From contig NZ_CP086239.1 in NCBI RefSeq assembly GCF_026650985.1, forward strand, positions 4,986,501-5,050,500: a DNA stretch of 64,000 bases, read 5' to 3'. Each line of letters starts with the position of its first letter. Within the stretch, counting starts at the first letter, position 1. This document shows, in pieces, positions 34,565-43,059 of the stretch. A program made the translations under genes and the position numbers. This stretch comes from Clostridium estertheticum (GTDB lineage: Bacteria; Bacillota; Clostridia; Clostridiales; Clostridiaceae). The notes beneath the pieces were generated by a model, which made no database searches, was not told the origin of the DNA, and saw only the letters and a program-made list of their open reading frames with translations.

Positions 34565-34614
34565 ATTGAAAATGATAACAGCATTGAAAATGATAACAGC
34601 ATTGAAAATGATGA
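34565..34614 (+). repeat. Tandem 18-bp repeat between ribE and ribBA
   Basis: The unit ATTGAAAATGATAACAGC occurs at 34565-34582 and 34583-34600, and a third, partial unit ends in ATGATGAAT. Each contains a mini-hairpin CATT-GAA-AATG. It fills most of the gap in front of the ribBA ribosome site. A related motif occurs at 57009-57058. Confidence 0.85.
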
Positions 34615-34629
34615 ATAAGGGGTGGAGAA

Positions 34630-35823
34630 ATGTATAAATTTAGTACTATTGAAGAGGCTTTAGAGGATATTAAAAATGGGAAAATGGTTGTTGTCGTAGA
34701 TGATGAGGACAGAGAGAATGAAGGAGATATAATAATAGCTGCCGAGAAAGCTACTCAGGCAAATATAAACTTTATGGCAAAATATGCACGTGGACTTATA
34801 TGTATGCCTATAGTTAAAGAAAGATTAGATAAACTTAATATAAATCCAATGGTTACAAACAATACAGACGTACATGGAACAGCTTTTTCTGTGTCAATTG
34901 ATATTGCAACTGCAACTACTGGTATATCAGCAGCAGAAAGAGCAACTACTATATTAAAGGTAATAGCCCCCGATTCTACAGCAAAAGATTTTAATAGTCC
35001 TGGTCATGTATTCCCACTAGCAGCTAAAAAGGGTGGAGTACTAGAGAGAGGTGGACATACAGAAGCAGCAGTAGATTTAGCAAGAATGGCTGGATTATAT
35101 CCTGCAGGTGTAATTTGCGAAATTATGAATGAAGATGGATCAATGGCTAGGGTTCCAGAACTTATGGAGTATGTAAAAATACATGATTTAAAAATAATTA
35201 CTATAGTAGATTTAATCGCTTATAGAAGAAAAACTGAATGCCTTGTAGAAATGGTTACGCAGGCAGAAATGCCAACTAGATATGGACAATTTACTATTTA
35301 TGGATTTGTAAATAAGATAAATGGAGAACATCATGTAGCATTAGTTAAAGGTGACGTAAAAAGCAGTGAATCAGTACTTGTTAGGGTACATTCAGAATGT
35401 CTTACTGGAGATGCATTAGGATCTATGAGATGTGATTGTGGGGAACAATATGATGCAGCTATGAAAGCTATATCAAAAGAGGATAATGGAATCATGCTTT
35501 ACATGAGGCAAGAAGGACGTGGAATAGGATTAATAAATAAGTTAAGGGCATATAACCTTCAAGATAAAGGAATGGATACACTAGAGGCGAATTTAGCTTT
35601 AGGATTCCCAGTTGATATGAGAGATTATGGTATCGGTGCTCAAATATTAGAACTATTAGGTGCTACAAAGATAAGACTTATGACTAATAATCCTACGAAA
35701 ATAACAGGTATTTCAGGGTATGGTATTGATATAGTTGAAAGAGTACCTATTGTTATGAATCATAATGAAAAAGATGAATTTTATTTAAGGACTAAAAAAG
35801 AAAAAATGGGCCATTTATATTAG
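34630..35823 (+). CDS. ribBA: Bifunctional DHBP synthase / GTP cyclohydrolase II
   Basis: 397 residues, two fused enzymes that make both riboflavin precursors. Residues about 1-200 are 3,4-dihydroxy-2-butanone-4-phosphate synthase ([35 protein letters not shown]). The remainder is GTP cyclohydrolase II with zinc site [21 protein letters not shown] and catalytic [17 protein letters not shown] precedes the ATG. Third gene of the rib operon. Confidence 0.96.
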   Translation: MYKFSTIEEALEDIKNGKMVVVVDDEDRENEGDIIIAAEKATQANINFMAKYARGLICMPIVKERLDKLNINPMVTNNTDVHGTAFSVSIDIATATTGISAAERATTILKVIAPDSTAKDFNSPGHVFPLAAKKGGVLERGGHTEAAVDLARMAGLYPAGVICEIMNEDGSMARVPELMEYVKIHDLKIITIVDLIAYRRKTECLVEMVTQAEMPTRYGQFTIYGFVNKINGEHHVALVKGDVKSSESVLVRVHSECLTGDALGSMRCDCGEQYDAAMKAISKEDNGIMLYMRQEGRGIGLINKLRAYNLQDKGMDTLEANLALGFPVDMRDYGIGAQILELLGATKIRLMTNNPTKITGISGYGIDIVERVPIVMNHNEKDEFYLRTKKEKMGHLY

Positions 35824-35913
35824 GAGTTAAATAAATATAATATTAAAATAAGAAATAAGTTAAAACATAATATATAAAATAATAATAATAATAAATTAAT
35901 CGGAGGAATAAAA

Positions 35914-36375
35914 ATGAAAGTATATGAAGGTAAATTAGTAGCACAAGGTTTGAAATTCGGAATTATCGTAGCAAGATTTAATGAATTCATAGGTGGAAAA
36001 TTATTATCTGGAGCATTAGATGGTTTAAAACGTCATGGCGTAGAGGAAGAAGAAGTTGAAATTGCATGGGTTCCTGGTGCTTTTGAAATTCCGTTAGTTG
36101 CAAAAAAAATGGCTAAGTCTGGTAAGTATGATGCTGTAATATGTTTAGGAGCAGTAATAAGGGGAGCAACATCTCATTATGAATATGTATCTGGTGAGGT
36201 TACTAAGGGAATTGCAAGCGTAACACTTGAGACAGGAGTTCCAGTTATTTTTGGTGTACTTACTACTGAAAATATTGAGCAGGCTATTGAAAGAGCTGGA
36301 ACTAAGGCAGGTAACAAAGGTTATGATGCTGCAGTAACTGCAATAGAAATGGCGAATTTATTAAAAGAAATATAG
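35914..36375 (+). CDS. ribH: 6,7-dimethyl-8-ribityllumazine synthase
   Basis: 153 residues, the usual length. It has [52 protein letters not shown] (with the catalytic His) and [16 protein letters not shown]. It condenses the two products of the preceding enzymes and forms capsid-like assemblies. CGGAGGA lies upstream of the ATG. Last gene of the rib operon. Confidence 0.96.
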   Translation: MKVYEGKLVAQGLKFGIIVARFNEFIGGKLLSGALDGLKRHGVEEEEVEIAWVPGAFEIPLVAKKMAKSGKYDAVICLGAVIRGATSHYEYVSGEVTKGIASVTLETGVPVIFGVLTTENIEQAIERAGTKAGNKGYDAAVTAIEMANLLKEI

Positions 36376-36385
36376 GTTATGAAGT

Positions 36386-36622
36386 ATGTAATTTCGCCTA
36401 CGGACTTGCATATGAATTTGAAACTAGGAAATTCATTAAGAAATTCTAATTTTTTACTCATATAAAATTCTCTAGCATTCACACTCGGCGTCCTGCCTCG
36501 GGTTCATTAGACTGCCGTCCTGGCAGTCTTACGAGAAGTTTATATTCGTAAAAAAAGAATTTCTAAATTGAATTTCAATAGCTTCTACATTTCATAGTGC
36601 AAGTCTTTTGGAGAAATTACAT
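36386..36622. repeat. Foldback element, family I copy A
   Basis: About 237 bp. The left arm (36386 to about 36476) and right arm (about 36532-36622) are near-complementary: shared blocks, read from both ends inward, include ATGTAATTTC, GACTTGCA, GAAATTCA and AGAAATTCT. The loop holds a GC-rich motif GGCGTCCTGCC and a hairpin AGACTGCC-GTCCT-GGCAGTCT (36509-36529). Noncoding, downstream of ribH. Confidence 0.85.
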
Positions 36623-36666
36623 GCTAAATTCTCAGTCAGTGGTTGTATCGCTGAAAAGATTATGAG

Positions 36667-36753
36667 GATTTTACATTCGCAAAAGAAGAATTACTAAAGC
36701 AAATTTTAATAGCTTCGGCGTCTTGTATTGCAAGTTCTTCGGAGAAATTACAT
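36667..36753. repeat. Foldback element, family I, right-arm fragment (A')
   Basis: Repeats the right arm of copy A: TTTACATTCGCAAAAGAAGAAT, a middle part ending in TAGCTTC, then GCAAGTTCTTCGGAGAAATT, ending GAGAAATTACAT as in copy A. It has no left arm, so it looks like a degraded or partial copy. Confidence 0.65.
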
Positions 36754-36793
36754 TTTGATATAAATACGATTTTAAACAGGTATCAAAAATATT

Positions 36794-36836
36794 CTTAGGG
36801 GCATATAACAATTAATAATTGTTATATGCCCTAAGT
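36794..36836. terminator. Long hairpin at the end of the rib region
   Basis: CTTAGGGGCATATAACAATT pairs with AATTGTTATATGCCCTAAG with one bulged G. There is no strong T-run. Other bases of the 36754-36977 gap hold only AT-rich promoter-like sequence (TATAAT-like runs near 36940-36955). Confidence 0.6.
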
Positions 36837-36977
36837 TGATTTGAAGTATCTGTATATCTATAATATACTACTTTAAATTTTGAAATGAGACTTAAATTAT
36901 TTATTCCATTTTTTAAAATAATACAGAAGATTCCATATAATGATATAATTTAACTAATATATATGGAGGTGTAACTT

Positions 36978-37166
36978 ATGGTTAAAAAGAAATCTACTAT
37001 AAACTTAGCTCTGATTCTAAGTTTATGCCTTAATTTTATGCTTATTTTTAATAATAGACCTAAATCTTCAATGTTTTCTATTCTTTATGACGTAGTATGC
37101 CTTGTTATACTCGTAGCGGCAGTATTAGCTTTTTATGTGCAGGTTAAAGAGGGAAAAAAGGATTAA
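36978..37166 (+). CDS. Small two-helix membrane protein, 62 residues
   Basis: Starts behind GGAGGTG. It has a basic N-terminus, a first helix (LALILSLCLNFMLIF), a short loop with NNRPKSS, a second helix (VVCLVILVAAVLAFYV) and a charged tail. No family recognised. It probably forms an operon with the lipoprotein gene 41 bp downstream. Confidence 0.65.
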   Translation: MVKKKSTINLALILSLCLNFMLIFNNRPKSSMFSILYDVVCLVILVAAVLAFYVQVKEGKKD

Positions 37167-37207
37167 GTAAGGTTACTCAAAAATACAAAATGGAGGTGGA
37201 TGCTGTT

Positions 37208-37684
37208 TTGAAAAAGAGGTATACAATTATTGTAATTAGCGCTTGGTTAATTTTATTACTTACTGCATGTGCAAAACAAGAGAGTAAACAAATGGTAACG
37301 CCATTTGGGAATATTCCAATAACCTCAGCTAAAAGCATTGAATTTTCAAATTACACTATAAGAAGTGAAAATAAAGAATTAGGTAGAATAAAAACAGTTA
37401 CAAAAAAACAAGATATGGAAAGTATAGTGAAGTATATTAAGACTCTAAGTTGTACACAAAGTACTCAAAAAGCAAACGATGGTGATTACAGTATTCGTTT
37501 AAGAGATGACATGGGTAAATATATATATTCAATTCAAGTATCTAAAAATCAGTTATGTTTGTATGAAAGGGGTACAGACACTGCTATATCTGTGTACGAC
37601 TATAAAGACACAAAACTTATTAATGAATTGGAAAGAGTATACAAGGATATAAATTATAAGGAAGTATTTATGATGAGAAAATAA
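37208..37684 (+). CDS. Lipoprotein of unknown function
   Basis: 158 residues. TTG at 37208 lies 7 nt behind GGAGGTGGA; an ATG at 37190 overlaps that site. The signal peptide KKRYTIIVISAWLILLLTAC ends in lipobox LTAC. The mature part carries a short beta-rich domain (SIEFSNYTIRSENKELGRIKT, DYSIRLRDDMGKYIYSIQVS), resembling small clostridial lipoproteins, but no family is recognised. It is exposed outside the membrane. Confidence 0.75.
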   Translation: MKKRYTIIVISAWLILLLTACAKQESKQMVTPFGNIPITSAKSIEFSNYTIRSENKELGRIKTVTKKQDMESIVKYIKTLSCTQSTQKANDGDYSIRLRDDMGKYIYSIQVSKNQLCLYERGTDTAISVYDYKDTKLINELERVYKDINYKEVFMMRK

Positions 37685-37692
37685 CTTATGAA

Positions 37693-37720
37693 TTAAGAGA
37701 AGTCATTTAGCTTCTCTTAA
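37693..37720. terminator. Hairpin between lipoprotein and diguanylate cyclase genes
   Basis: TTAAGAGAAG pairs with CTTCTCTTAA around an 8-nt loop, between convergent genes. T-tract is weak. Confidence 0.5.
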
Positions 37721-37767
37721 AAATTATTAATTGTTTAGCAACGTATTAGTGAACTTTCATTGCAAAG

Positions 37768-38847
37768 TTATTCTGGATGACATACTTTGTTTCTTCCAGA
37801 ATGTTTAGCAGCGTATAATGCAGTATCAGCCTCATGAACTAGGTTTTCTAAATTGTTTACGTTATCGGGGTAGGTGGCAGAGCCTATGGAAACACGTATA
37901 TTAATTTTAGTTTCATCTGGGAGAATAAATTCATTGAGTTCAACGGCTGATCTTAGGCGCTCTGCAACTTCCATGGATTGATTGGTTGGACAATCAGGTA
38001 ATATAACAGAAAATTCTTCGCCTCCTATTCTAGACACAACATCAAAACTTCTAGAAGAGATAGATAATACAATCCCTAATTGTTTTAATACGGCATCGCC
38101 AGCCAAATGACCATAAGTGTCATTTATTTTTTTAAAAAAATCTATGTCTATTATAAGAATAGATAAGTGTTCGTCTTTATTTCTAACATTTAAAAAAGAT
38201 TCATTTAGGGCATTATCATATTGTCTAACGTTATTTAAACCAGTAAGAAAATCTATAGTTGACTCATGTTCTAATCTATCAAGTAATTTGATTGAAATAT
38301 TCATGTAGTTTGAAATATAATATGCTAAAGTTCCAATAATTATAGAAGCTATCCAAAAATAAATAAGAGTATTGCGAAGTATTATTGAATTTTTAATAAT
38401 TAATAAGAATGTAGAAGTAATAAATAAGGAGCTTATAATGTTCATATACATCCATTTTCTAAATCCTTTTAAATTCATCCTTGATATAATAGCACAAGCA
38501 ATGGCAATATTAAACATATTAACAGAAGCGATTATGGCAGGGGTGCTAACACCAAAGTAGTTAATCCTAAATAGAGCAATTGTGATTCCGGCAATAATTG
38601 AGGCAAATCCACCGCCATAAAGAGCTGCGAGTAGTATTGGAATATGCCGAAGATCCATAATAACTTTAGGGTTAATGTGGATGGTAAATAACATTAATAT
38701 AATACCTAGGATTCCTTGAGTTAGTCCAAATAAAAATTTGTATTTATATGATATTGATAAGTTTAAAATTTCATTTTTAAACATTTGGCTAATTATAAAA
38801 ATAAAAGAGATTAGTATTGTCGAATTAATAAATAAATCTTTTAACAT
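37768..38847 (-). CDS. Membrane diguanylate cyclase (5TMR-LYT + GGDEF)
   Basis: 359 residues. The first ~180 form about six hydrophobic segments of the LytS/YhcK-type receptor module (LTQGILGIILMLFTI, MDLRHIPILLAALYGG). The GGDEF domain follows (STIDFLTGLNNVRQYDNAL), with active site RIGGEEF and substrate-binding DIDFFKKINDTYGH. RSFD five residues before GGEEF is an intact RxxD inhibitory site, so product inhibition by cyclic-di-GMP is expected. The signal sensed is unknown. It is divergent from nothing nearby and convergent with the lipoprotein gene. Confidence 0.92.
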   Translation of the reverse strand: MLKDLFINSTILISFIFIISQMFKNEILNLSISYKYKFLFGLTQGILGIILMLFTIHINPKVIMDLRHIPILLAALYGGGFASIIAGITIALFRINYFGVSTPAIIASVNMFNIAIACAIISRMNLKGFRKWMYMNIISSLFITSTFLLIIKNSIILRNTLIYFWIASIIIGTLAYYISNYMNISIKLLDRLEHESTIDFLTGLNNVRQYDNALNESFLNVRNKDEHLSILIIDIDFFKKINDTYGHLAGDAVLKQLGIVLSISSRSFDVVSRIGGEEFSVILPDCPTNQSMEVAERLRSAVELNEFILPDETKINIRVSIGSATYPDNVNNLENLVHEADTALYAAKHSGRNKVCHPE

Positions 38848-38970
38848 AATATAACTCCTTTTAAAATAAAATATAGTTTGATAATTCCAAAAAATAAAAT
38901 ACTACTATATAATATTATATAGTAGTATTTTGGTGAAATAAAGTATATTTTATCGAAAACAAAGAAAAAG

Positions 38971-39699
38971 TTATATGTGGATATGTTCTGGAAGTAGCCT
39001 ATAAACCACATCTTTTCTTTCTACCATTATATTAATCTTCTCTTTTAACTCCTTATTGTCTAGAATATTTATTAGAAGCTCTTTGGTAGGGTTTACAGCT
39101 ACAGGGTGACGAATTAATTTTAACATGGTGAAATCTCCTGAAGTATCTCCGTAAGCATAACTTTTATTCAAATCAATATTATATTTATCCACAAAGTATT
39201 CTATTGAAGCTTTTTTACTAACGCTGTCCCACATAGGAACAATGCCACCAGTATAAATATTATGTTCGTTCAATTCATATTTTGTTCCCACGTAATCATC
39301 AAATCCATATTTTATAGACATTTCACGTACAAGCTCGATGGGACTACCTGATATGGTGATAATTATATGGCCTTGACTCTTATGCCACTTAATTCTATCA
39401 CGAGTATAGGTATAAACCCTGTCTCCTTTTTGTTTTATAATTTGACTAGCGATAAACTCAATTTGAGACCTATGAAGTCCAATTATAGCCTCGGTATAAA
39501 TATCAGCCATTTTAAGTAGGTAATTATCATAATTTCCTATTCGTTTATCCCATTTAACATAATAGGGTTTTACTTCTTTGTACCATTTATCATTTTCTAT
39601 TAGTTCGCTTTTAATTAATTTTTTGAATACCTCTGTCATTAAACTTTCCCTATAAAGGGTGCCATCAATATCAAAAAAAGCAGCTATTTTTTTTTCCAA
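38971..39699 (-). CDS. HAD-IB (SerB-like) hydrolase
   Basis: 242 residues. Motif I FFDIDGTLYRESL with nucleophile Asp, motif II in ITISGSPIEL, and motif IV YGDTSGDFTML mark a haloacid dehalogenase phosphatase of subclass IB, related to phosphoserine phosphatases; the substrate is not determined. TTG at 39699 follows TTGGAGGTGAT; an ATG at 39717 precedes that ribosome site and is less likely. Confidence 0.85.
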   Translation of the reverse strand: MEKKIAAFFDIDGTLYRESLMTEVFKKLIKSELIENDKWYKEVKPYYVKWDKRIGNYDNYLLKMADIYTEAIIGLHRSQIEFIASQIIKQKGDRVYTYTRDRIKWHKSQGHIIITISGSPIELVREMSIKYGFDDYVGTKYELNEHNIYTGGIVPMWDSVSKKASIEYFVDKYNIDLNKSYAYGDTSGDFTMLKLIRHPVAVNPTKELLINILDNKELKEKINIMVERKDVVYRLLPEHIHI

Positions 39700-39765
39700 A
39701 GGGATCACCTCCAACATCAGTATAATAAAATATAGTAATTATGTTACAAGAATGTTTGTAATTTT

Positions 39766-40347
39766 CTATTTTAAAGATATTATTCTTTTTTCAGTTATTA
39801 TGAAATTGAGTGGCACATCATACTCATCAGTTGGAACTTTATCAATTATTTGATAGTCATAAGCTATACCAATAGTAATCGTGTTCTTTGATTTCATAGA
39901 TAGAAATCTATCATAATAACCAGCACCGAAACCAATTCTATTGCAATCTTCGTCAAATAACACACCAGGAACTATTATTAAATCTATATTTTCAATATTT
40001 GCCTTCATTAATATATCATATTTTGGCTCCATAACACCAAAGGTAGATTTAGCAAGATCGGTTGTAAGGTTATTTATTATAAAAGGTACTATTTTATGGC
40101 TGGATTTTATGCAATATGGTGCAATCACCGTTTTACCATTGTTAAGGCACCATGTAGCCAGCTTGTATGTATCTACCTCATTATTAAAACTTATGTACAA
40201 CATTATGTTTTTACAATTTATAAATTGCGGTAGTTCCATAATTTTGTCCATAATTTTTAAACTAAAAGGGGATACATTATTATTAGGCATATTTTTTCTT
40301 ATATTAAGCATATTTTTTCTTAAATTATTCTTAAGGGTATCTTCCAT
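39766..40347 (-). CDS. 5-formyltetrahydrofolate cyclo-ligase
   Basis: 193 residues. It converts 5-formyl-THF to methenyl-THF with ATP, returning a folate storage form to one-carbon metabolism. Basic N-terminal KNNLRKNMLNIRKNM, YISFNNEVDT, KTVIAPYC and the C-terminal signature GVLFDEDCNRIGFGAGYYDRFL are present. The N-terminus contains a small tandem duplication (RKNML then RKNMP; DNA repeat near 40288-40325). Confidence 0.92.
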   Translation of the reverse strand: MEDTLKNNLRKNMLNIRKNMPNNNVSPFSLKIMDKIMELPQFINCKNIMLYISFNNEVDTYKLATWCLNNGKTVIAPYCIKSSHKIVPFIINNLTTDLAKSTFGVMEPKYDILMKANIENIDLIIVPGVLFDEDCNRIGFGAGYYDRFLSMKSKNTITIGIAYDYQIIDKVPTDEYDVPLNFIITEKRIISLK

Positions 40348-40593
40348 AAGTACCTCCCATAAATTAGTACATTATATATATAAAAAAATGATACTTCAAA
40401 AGTACTTAAATTCTGTAAATTTTTTATTAGTATAACACATGTTTTTTATATATGCAATTTATAACATCTTATGGCATTAAAAGGATTAAACAGTATAAGG
40501 ATATTAGAATAGTAAAGAAATATTCAATATAATACTTAGTCTTAAATCCATATATTACAAGTTAAAGGGGGGAGTTTATTTGAATTATGTTTA

Positions 40594-40602
40594 TGGTATA
40601 AT
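40594..40602 (+). promoter_or_regulatory. Extended -10 promoter of apbE
   Basis: TGGTATAAT is an extended -10 box. Transcription would begin near 40609, about 28 bp before the proposed ATA start codon. The remaining 40348-40593 region is AT-rich with nothing else recognised. Confidence 0.6.
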
Positions 40603-40636
40603 ATATTTAAAGACAAGTTTGAGGCGGTGAGTTAAC

Positions 40637-41674
40637 ATAAAAAAATTACATAAAATTAGTTGTATACTTCTATTATTAATTATTCCAACATTCTTAATAT
40701 CTTGCGCAACAAATGATGAACCGGTTGAAAAAGAAACATATATGATGGGTACAATTATGAACTTTAAGATATATGGTAAAAATGCGGAAACAGCAACAGC
40801 ATTGGTTTTAAAAAGAATAAGTAATATAGAAAGTAAAATGTCTGTTAACGTTAAAACTTCTGAAATTTCTAAATTAAACGCGAAAGCTGGAATTTCAGGA
40901 CAAAAACTTAGTGCAGACACATATTCGGTAATAGAAAAATCAGTTCAATACAGTAAATTAACTGGTGGTGCCCTTGATGCAACAATAGAGCCAATTGTAG
41001 GACTTTGGGGTATAGGAACAGATAAGGAGAGACTACCTTCAAAAACTGAAATTGATGATAAATTAAAGTTAGTTAATTATAAAGATATTGTTTTAGATAA
41101 GAAAAATTCAACAGTTAAGTTAAAACGAACAAATCAAGCTATAGATCTTGGTGCTATAGCAAAGGGATATACTGCTGATGAGGTTAAAAAGGTTTTATTA
41201 AATAATAAAATTAGTAGTGCTATTATAAATTTAGGTGGTAATGTTTATGCTATAGGAAAGAATCCTAATGGGAAAGATTGGAATGTGGGGATACAAAATC
41301 CATTAAGTACACGTGGTGAATACTTGGGAACGATTAGTGTTACTGATAAATCAATAGTTACATCAGGTAACTATGAAAGATTTTTTATAAAGGATGGCGT
41401 AAGGTATCATCACATATTTGATCCAAAGACTGGATATCCAGCTGAACAAAGTCTTATAAGTACAACTATAGTATCAGATAAGTCAGTGGATGGAGATGCG
41501 CTGTCTACAAGTACTTATATCATGGGGCTCGATAAAGGTCTTAAATTGGTAGAGTCTATTAAAGGTATAGAGGCTATTTTTGTAACAAAGGATAAAAAAG
41601 TATATGTTACTCCAGGACTTAAAGACAATTTTAAATTAACAAGTAAGGAGTTTACTTATGAAAAAGGGCGATAA
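40637..41674 (+). CDS. apbE: FAD:protein FMN transferase (lipoprotein ApbE)
   Basis: 345 residues; attaches FMN to Thr/Ser of extracytoplasmic redox proteins. ETYMMGTIMNFKIYG, the flavin/metal region GGALDATIEPIVGLWGIG, DLGAIAKGYTADEV and GYPAEQSLISTTIV are ApbE features. Upstream of the first ATG (40742) the same frame encodes a complete lipoprotein signal (KKLHKISCILLLLIIPTFLIS then Cys). An in-frame TGA at 40628 blocks further extension, and there is no ATG, GTG or TTG in between. AGGCGGTGA 6 nt before the ATA at 40637 suggests ATA initiation. The last 17 bp overlap the next gene, so translation is likely coupled. Confidence 0.88.
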   Translation: MKKLHKISCILLLLIIPTFLISCATNDEPVEKETYMMGTIMNFKIYGKNAETATALVLKRISNIESKMSVNVKTSEISKLNAKAGISGQKLSADTYSVIEKSVQYSKLTGGALDATIEPIVGLWGIGTDKERLPSKTEIDDKLKLVNYKDIVLDKKNSTVKLKRTNQAIDLGAIAKGYTADEVKKVLLNNKISSAIINLGGNVYAIGKNPNGKDWNVGIQNPLSTRGEYLGTISVTDKSIVTSGNYERFFIKDGVRYHHIFDPKTGYPAEQSLISTTIVSDKSVDGDALSTSTYIMGLDKGLKLVESIKGIEAIFVTKDKKVYVTPGLKDNFKLTSKEFTYEKGR

Positions 41675-42044
41675 GATAGTTGGAATAATACTTTTGATTA
41701 TTGTGTTAATAACAACAGGTGCTACTTTAATATACAAAAACTCAATTAAAGGTTCAGAAAATATTGCAGTTATTAAGCGTGCAGGCACGATAATTAAAAC
41801 TATTGATTTAAATAAGGTAGTGGAGCCACAAGAATTCACTTTAAAAACGGATAATGGTCATTATAATGTTATAGCAGTTAAACATAATAGTATTAGTGTA
41901 AAAGATGCTGATTGCCCTCACAAGGAATGCGTAAAAAGTGGTTGGATTTCAGAACCGGGTGCGATAATTGTATGTTTACCTTATAAACTTACGATTAATA
42001 TTCAAGCAGAAAAAAATGATGGCATAGATGGTGGGACGTTTTAA
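41658..42044 (+). CDS. NusG domain II-containing membrane-anchored protein
   Basis: 128 residues: an N-terminal transmembrane anchor (DKIVGIILLIIVLITTGATLIY) and an outside domain ending DADCPHKECVKSGWISEPGAIIVCLPYKLTI, which is the NusG-domain-II-like (COG5341) family with a conserved Cys cluster. Despite the name it has no transcription role; it typically accompanies ApbE and redox genes. GTAAGGAG precedes the ATG inside the apbE end. Confidence 0.85.
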   Translation: MKKGDKIVGIILLIIVLITTGATLIYKNSIKGSENIAVIKRAGTIIKTIDLNKVVEPQEFTLKTDNGHYNVIAVKHNSISVKDADCPHKECVKSGWISEPGAIIVCLPYKLTINIQAEKNDGIDGGTF

Positions 42045-42068
42045 AATTAAAAAGATGTAGGTGTAAAT

Positions 42069-42572
42069 ATGACAAAGACTAAAAGAATGGTTTTGCTTAG
42101 TACATTAGTGGCAATAGCTTTAGTTATTTATTTAATAGAGGCTCAGATACCGGTGTTATTTCCAGGTATAAAATTAGGCCTCGCTAATTCTATATCATTA
42201 GTTGCATTGATTTTACTTGGATGGAGAGAGGCATTTCTAATAATGTTTTTAAGAACATTACTGGGCTCTATATTCGGTGGAGGTATGCCAGCATTTATGT
42301 TTAGTCTTGCTGGAGGTATCCTTAGCAATATAGTAATGATACTACTTTATAAGTATCTAAAAAAACACATAAGTATACCTACAATTAGTGTTTGTGGGGC
42401 TGTATTTCATAATATAGGTCAGTTACTAGTAGCAGGATTTATAATAAATAATTTAATGATATATGTGTATTTACCAGTATTATTAATTGCAGCGATTGTT
42501 ACAGGATACTTTATTGGAATTTTATCTAGTATATTAATAAGTAGATTAGAAAAAATATTGCCGCGGTTATAA
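42069..42572 (+). CDS. Gx transporter family protein (HepS component I-like)
   Basis: 167 residues and about five helices, with the start TKTKRMVLLSTLVAIALVIYLIEAQIP and FPGIKLGLANSISLVAL, RTLLGSIFGGGMPAFMFSLAGG typical of this family, often mislabelled heptaprenyl diphosphate synthase component I. Fold resembles ECF S-components. It is third in the apbE-NusG-II-Gx cluster, a combination tied in other Firmicutes to extracytoplasmic flavin or quinone redox systems. Transported molecule unknown. Confidence 0.82.
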   Translation: MTKTKRMVLLSTLVAIALVIYLIEAQIPVLFPGIKLGLANSISLVALILLGWREAFLIMFLRTLLGSIFGGGMPAFMFSLAGGILSNIVMILLYKYLKKHISIPTISVCGAVFHNIGQLLVAGFIINNLMIYVYLPVLLIAAIVTGYFIGILSSILISRLEKILPRL

Positions 42573-42609
42573 ATAGTGATAAAGGGGTATCAAAATTCTC
42601 TTAAGTGTA

Positions 42610-42804
42610 TTGCATATGAATTTGAAACTAGAAATTTGATTAGAAATTCTAATGTTTTGCTTATGTGAAATTCTTTAGCGCTCACATTCGGCGTCCTGCC
42701 TCAGGTTCGCTAGCTTGCCGTCCTGGCAAGCTTACGAGAATTTTACATTCGTAAAACAAGAATTTTAAAATCAAATTTCAATAGTTTCTACATCTCATAT
42801 GCAA
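42610..42804. repeat. Foldback element, family I copy B
   Basis: About 195 bp. Arms share TTGCATATGA, GAAATTTGATT and GTAAAATTCT-type blocks in inverted order. The loop has GGCGTCCTGCC and hairpin AGCTTGCC-GTCCT-GGCAAGCT (42712-42732). Compared with copy A (AGACTGCC/GGCAGTCT) two base pairs change on both sides, keeping the pairing. Confidence 0.85.
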
Positions 42805-42918
42805 GTCACTACTGAGAAATATAATACTTACAATAAATCTATTATAATAAAATTTCGTAGCAAGTGTGTTAGGAAAATACAACAATTATTAATTATTATG
42901 TTCCAATTTGTATTATAT

Positions 42919-42957
42919 AAAAGAGATACTAAATTAAATTTTAGTATCTCTTTTGTT
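42919..42957 (+). terminator. Terminator before the yceG gene
   Basis: AAAAGAGATACTAAA pairs with TTTAGTATCTCTTTT. It closes the apbE cluster region; a promoter for the next gene probably includes TATAAT near 42995-43000. Confidence 0.8.
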
Positions 42958-43059
42958 AAATATATTTGATTGAAAAATTATGAGCTTAATATGGTATAAT
43001 TATTATTGATGAATAAACTATATTTACAAGGGAATACATATTGAAAAGGTTAGGTGAAT

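Noticed and set aside
34565-34614. Possible CRISPR array
   Set aside because: The 18-bp units are directly adjacent without unique spacers, and no cas gene is present.
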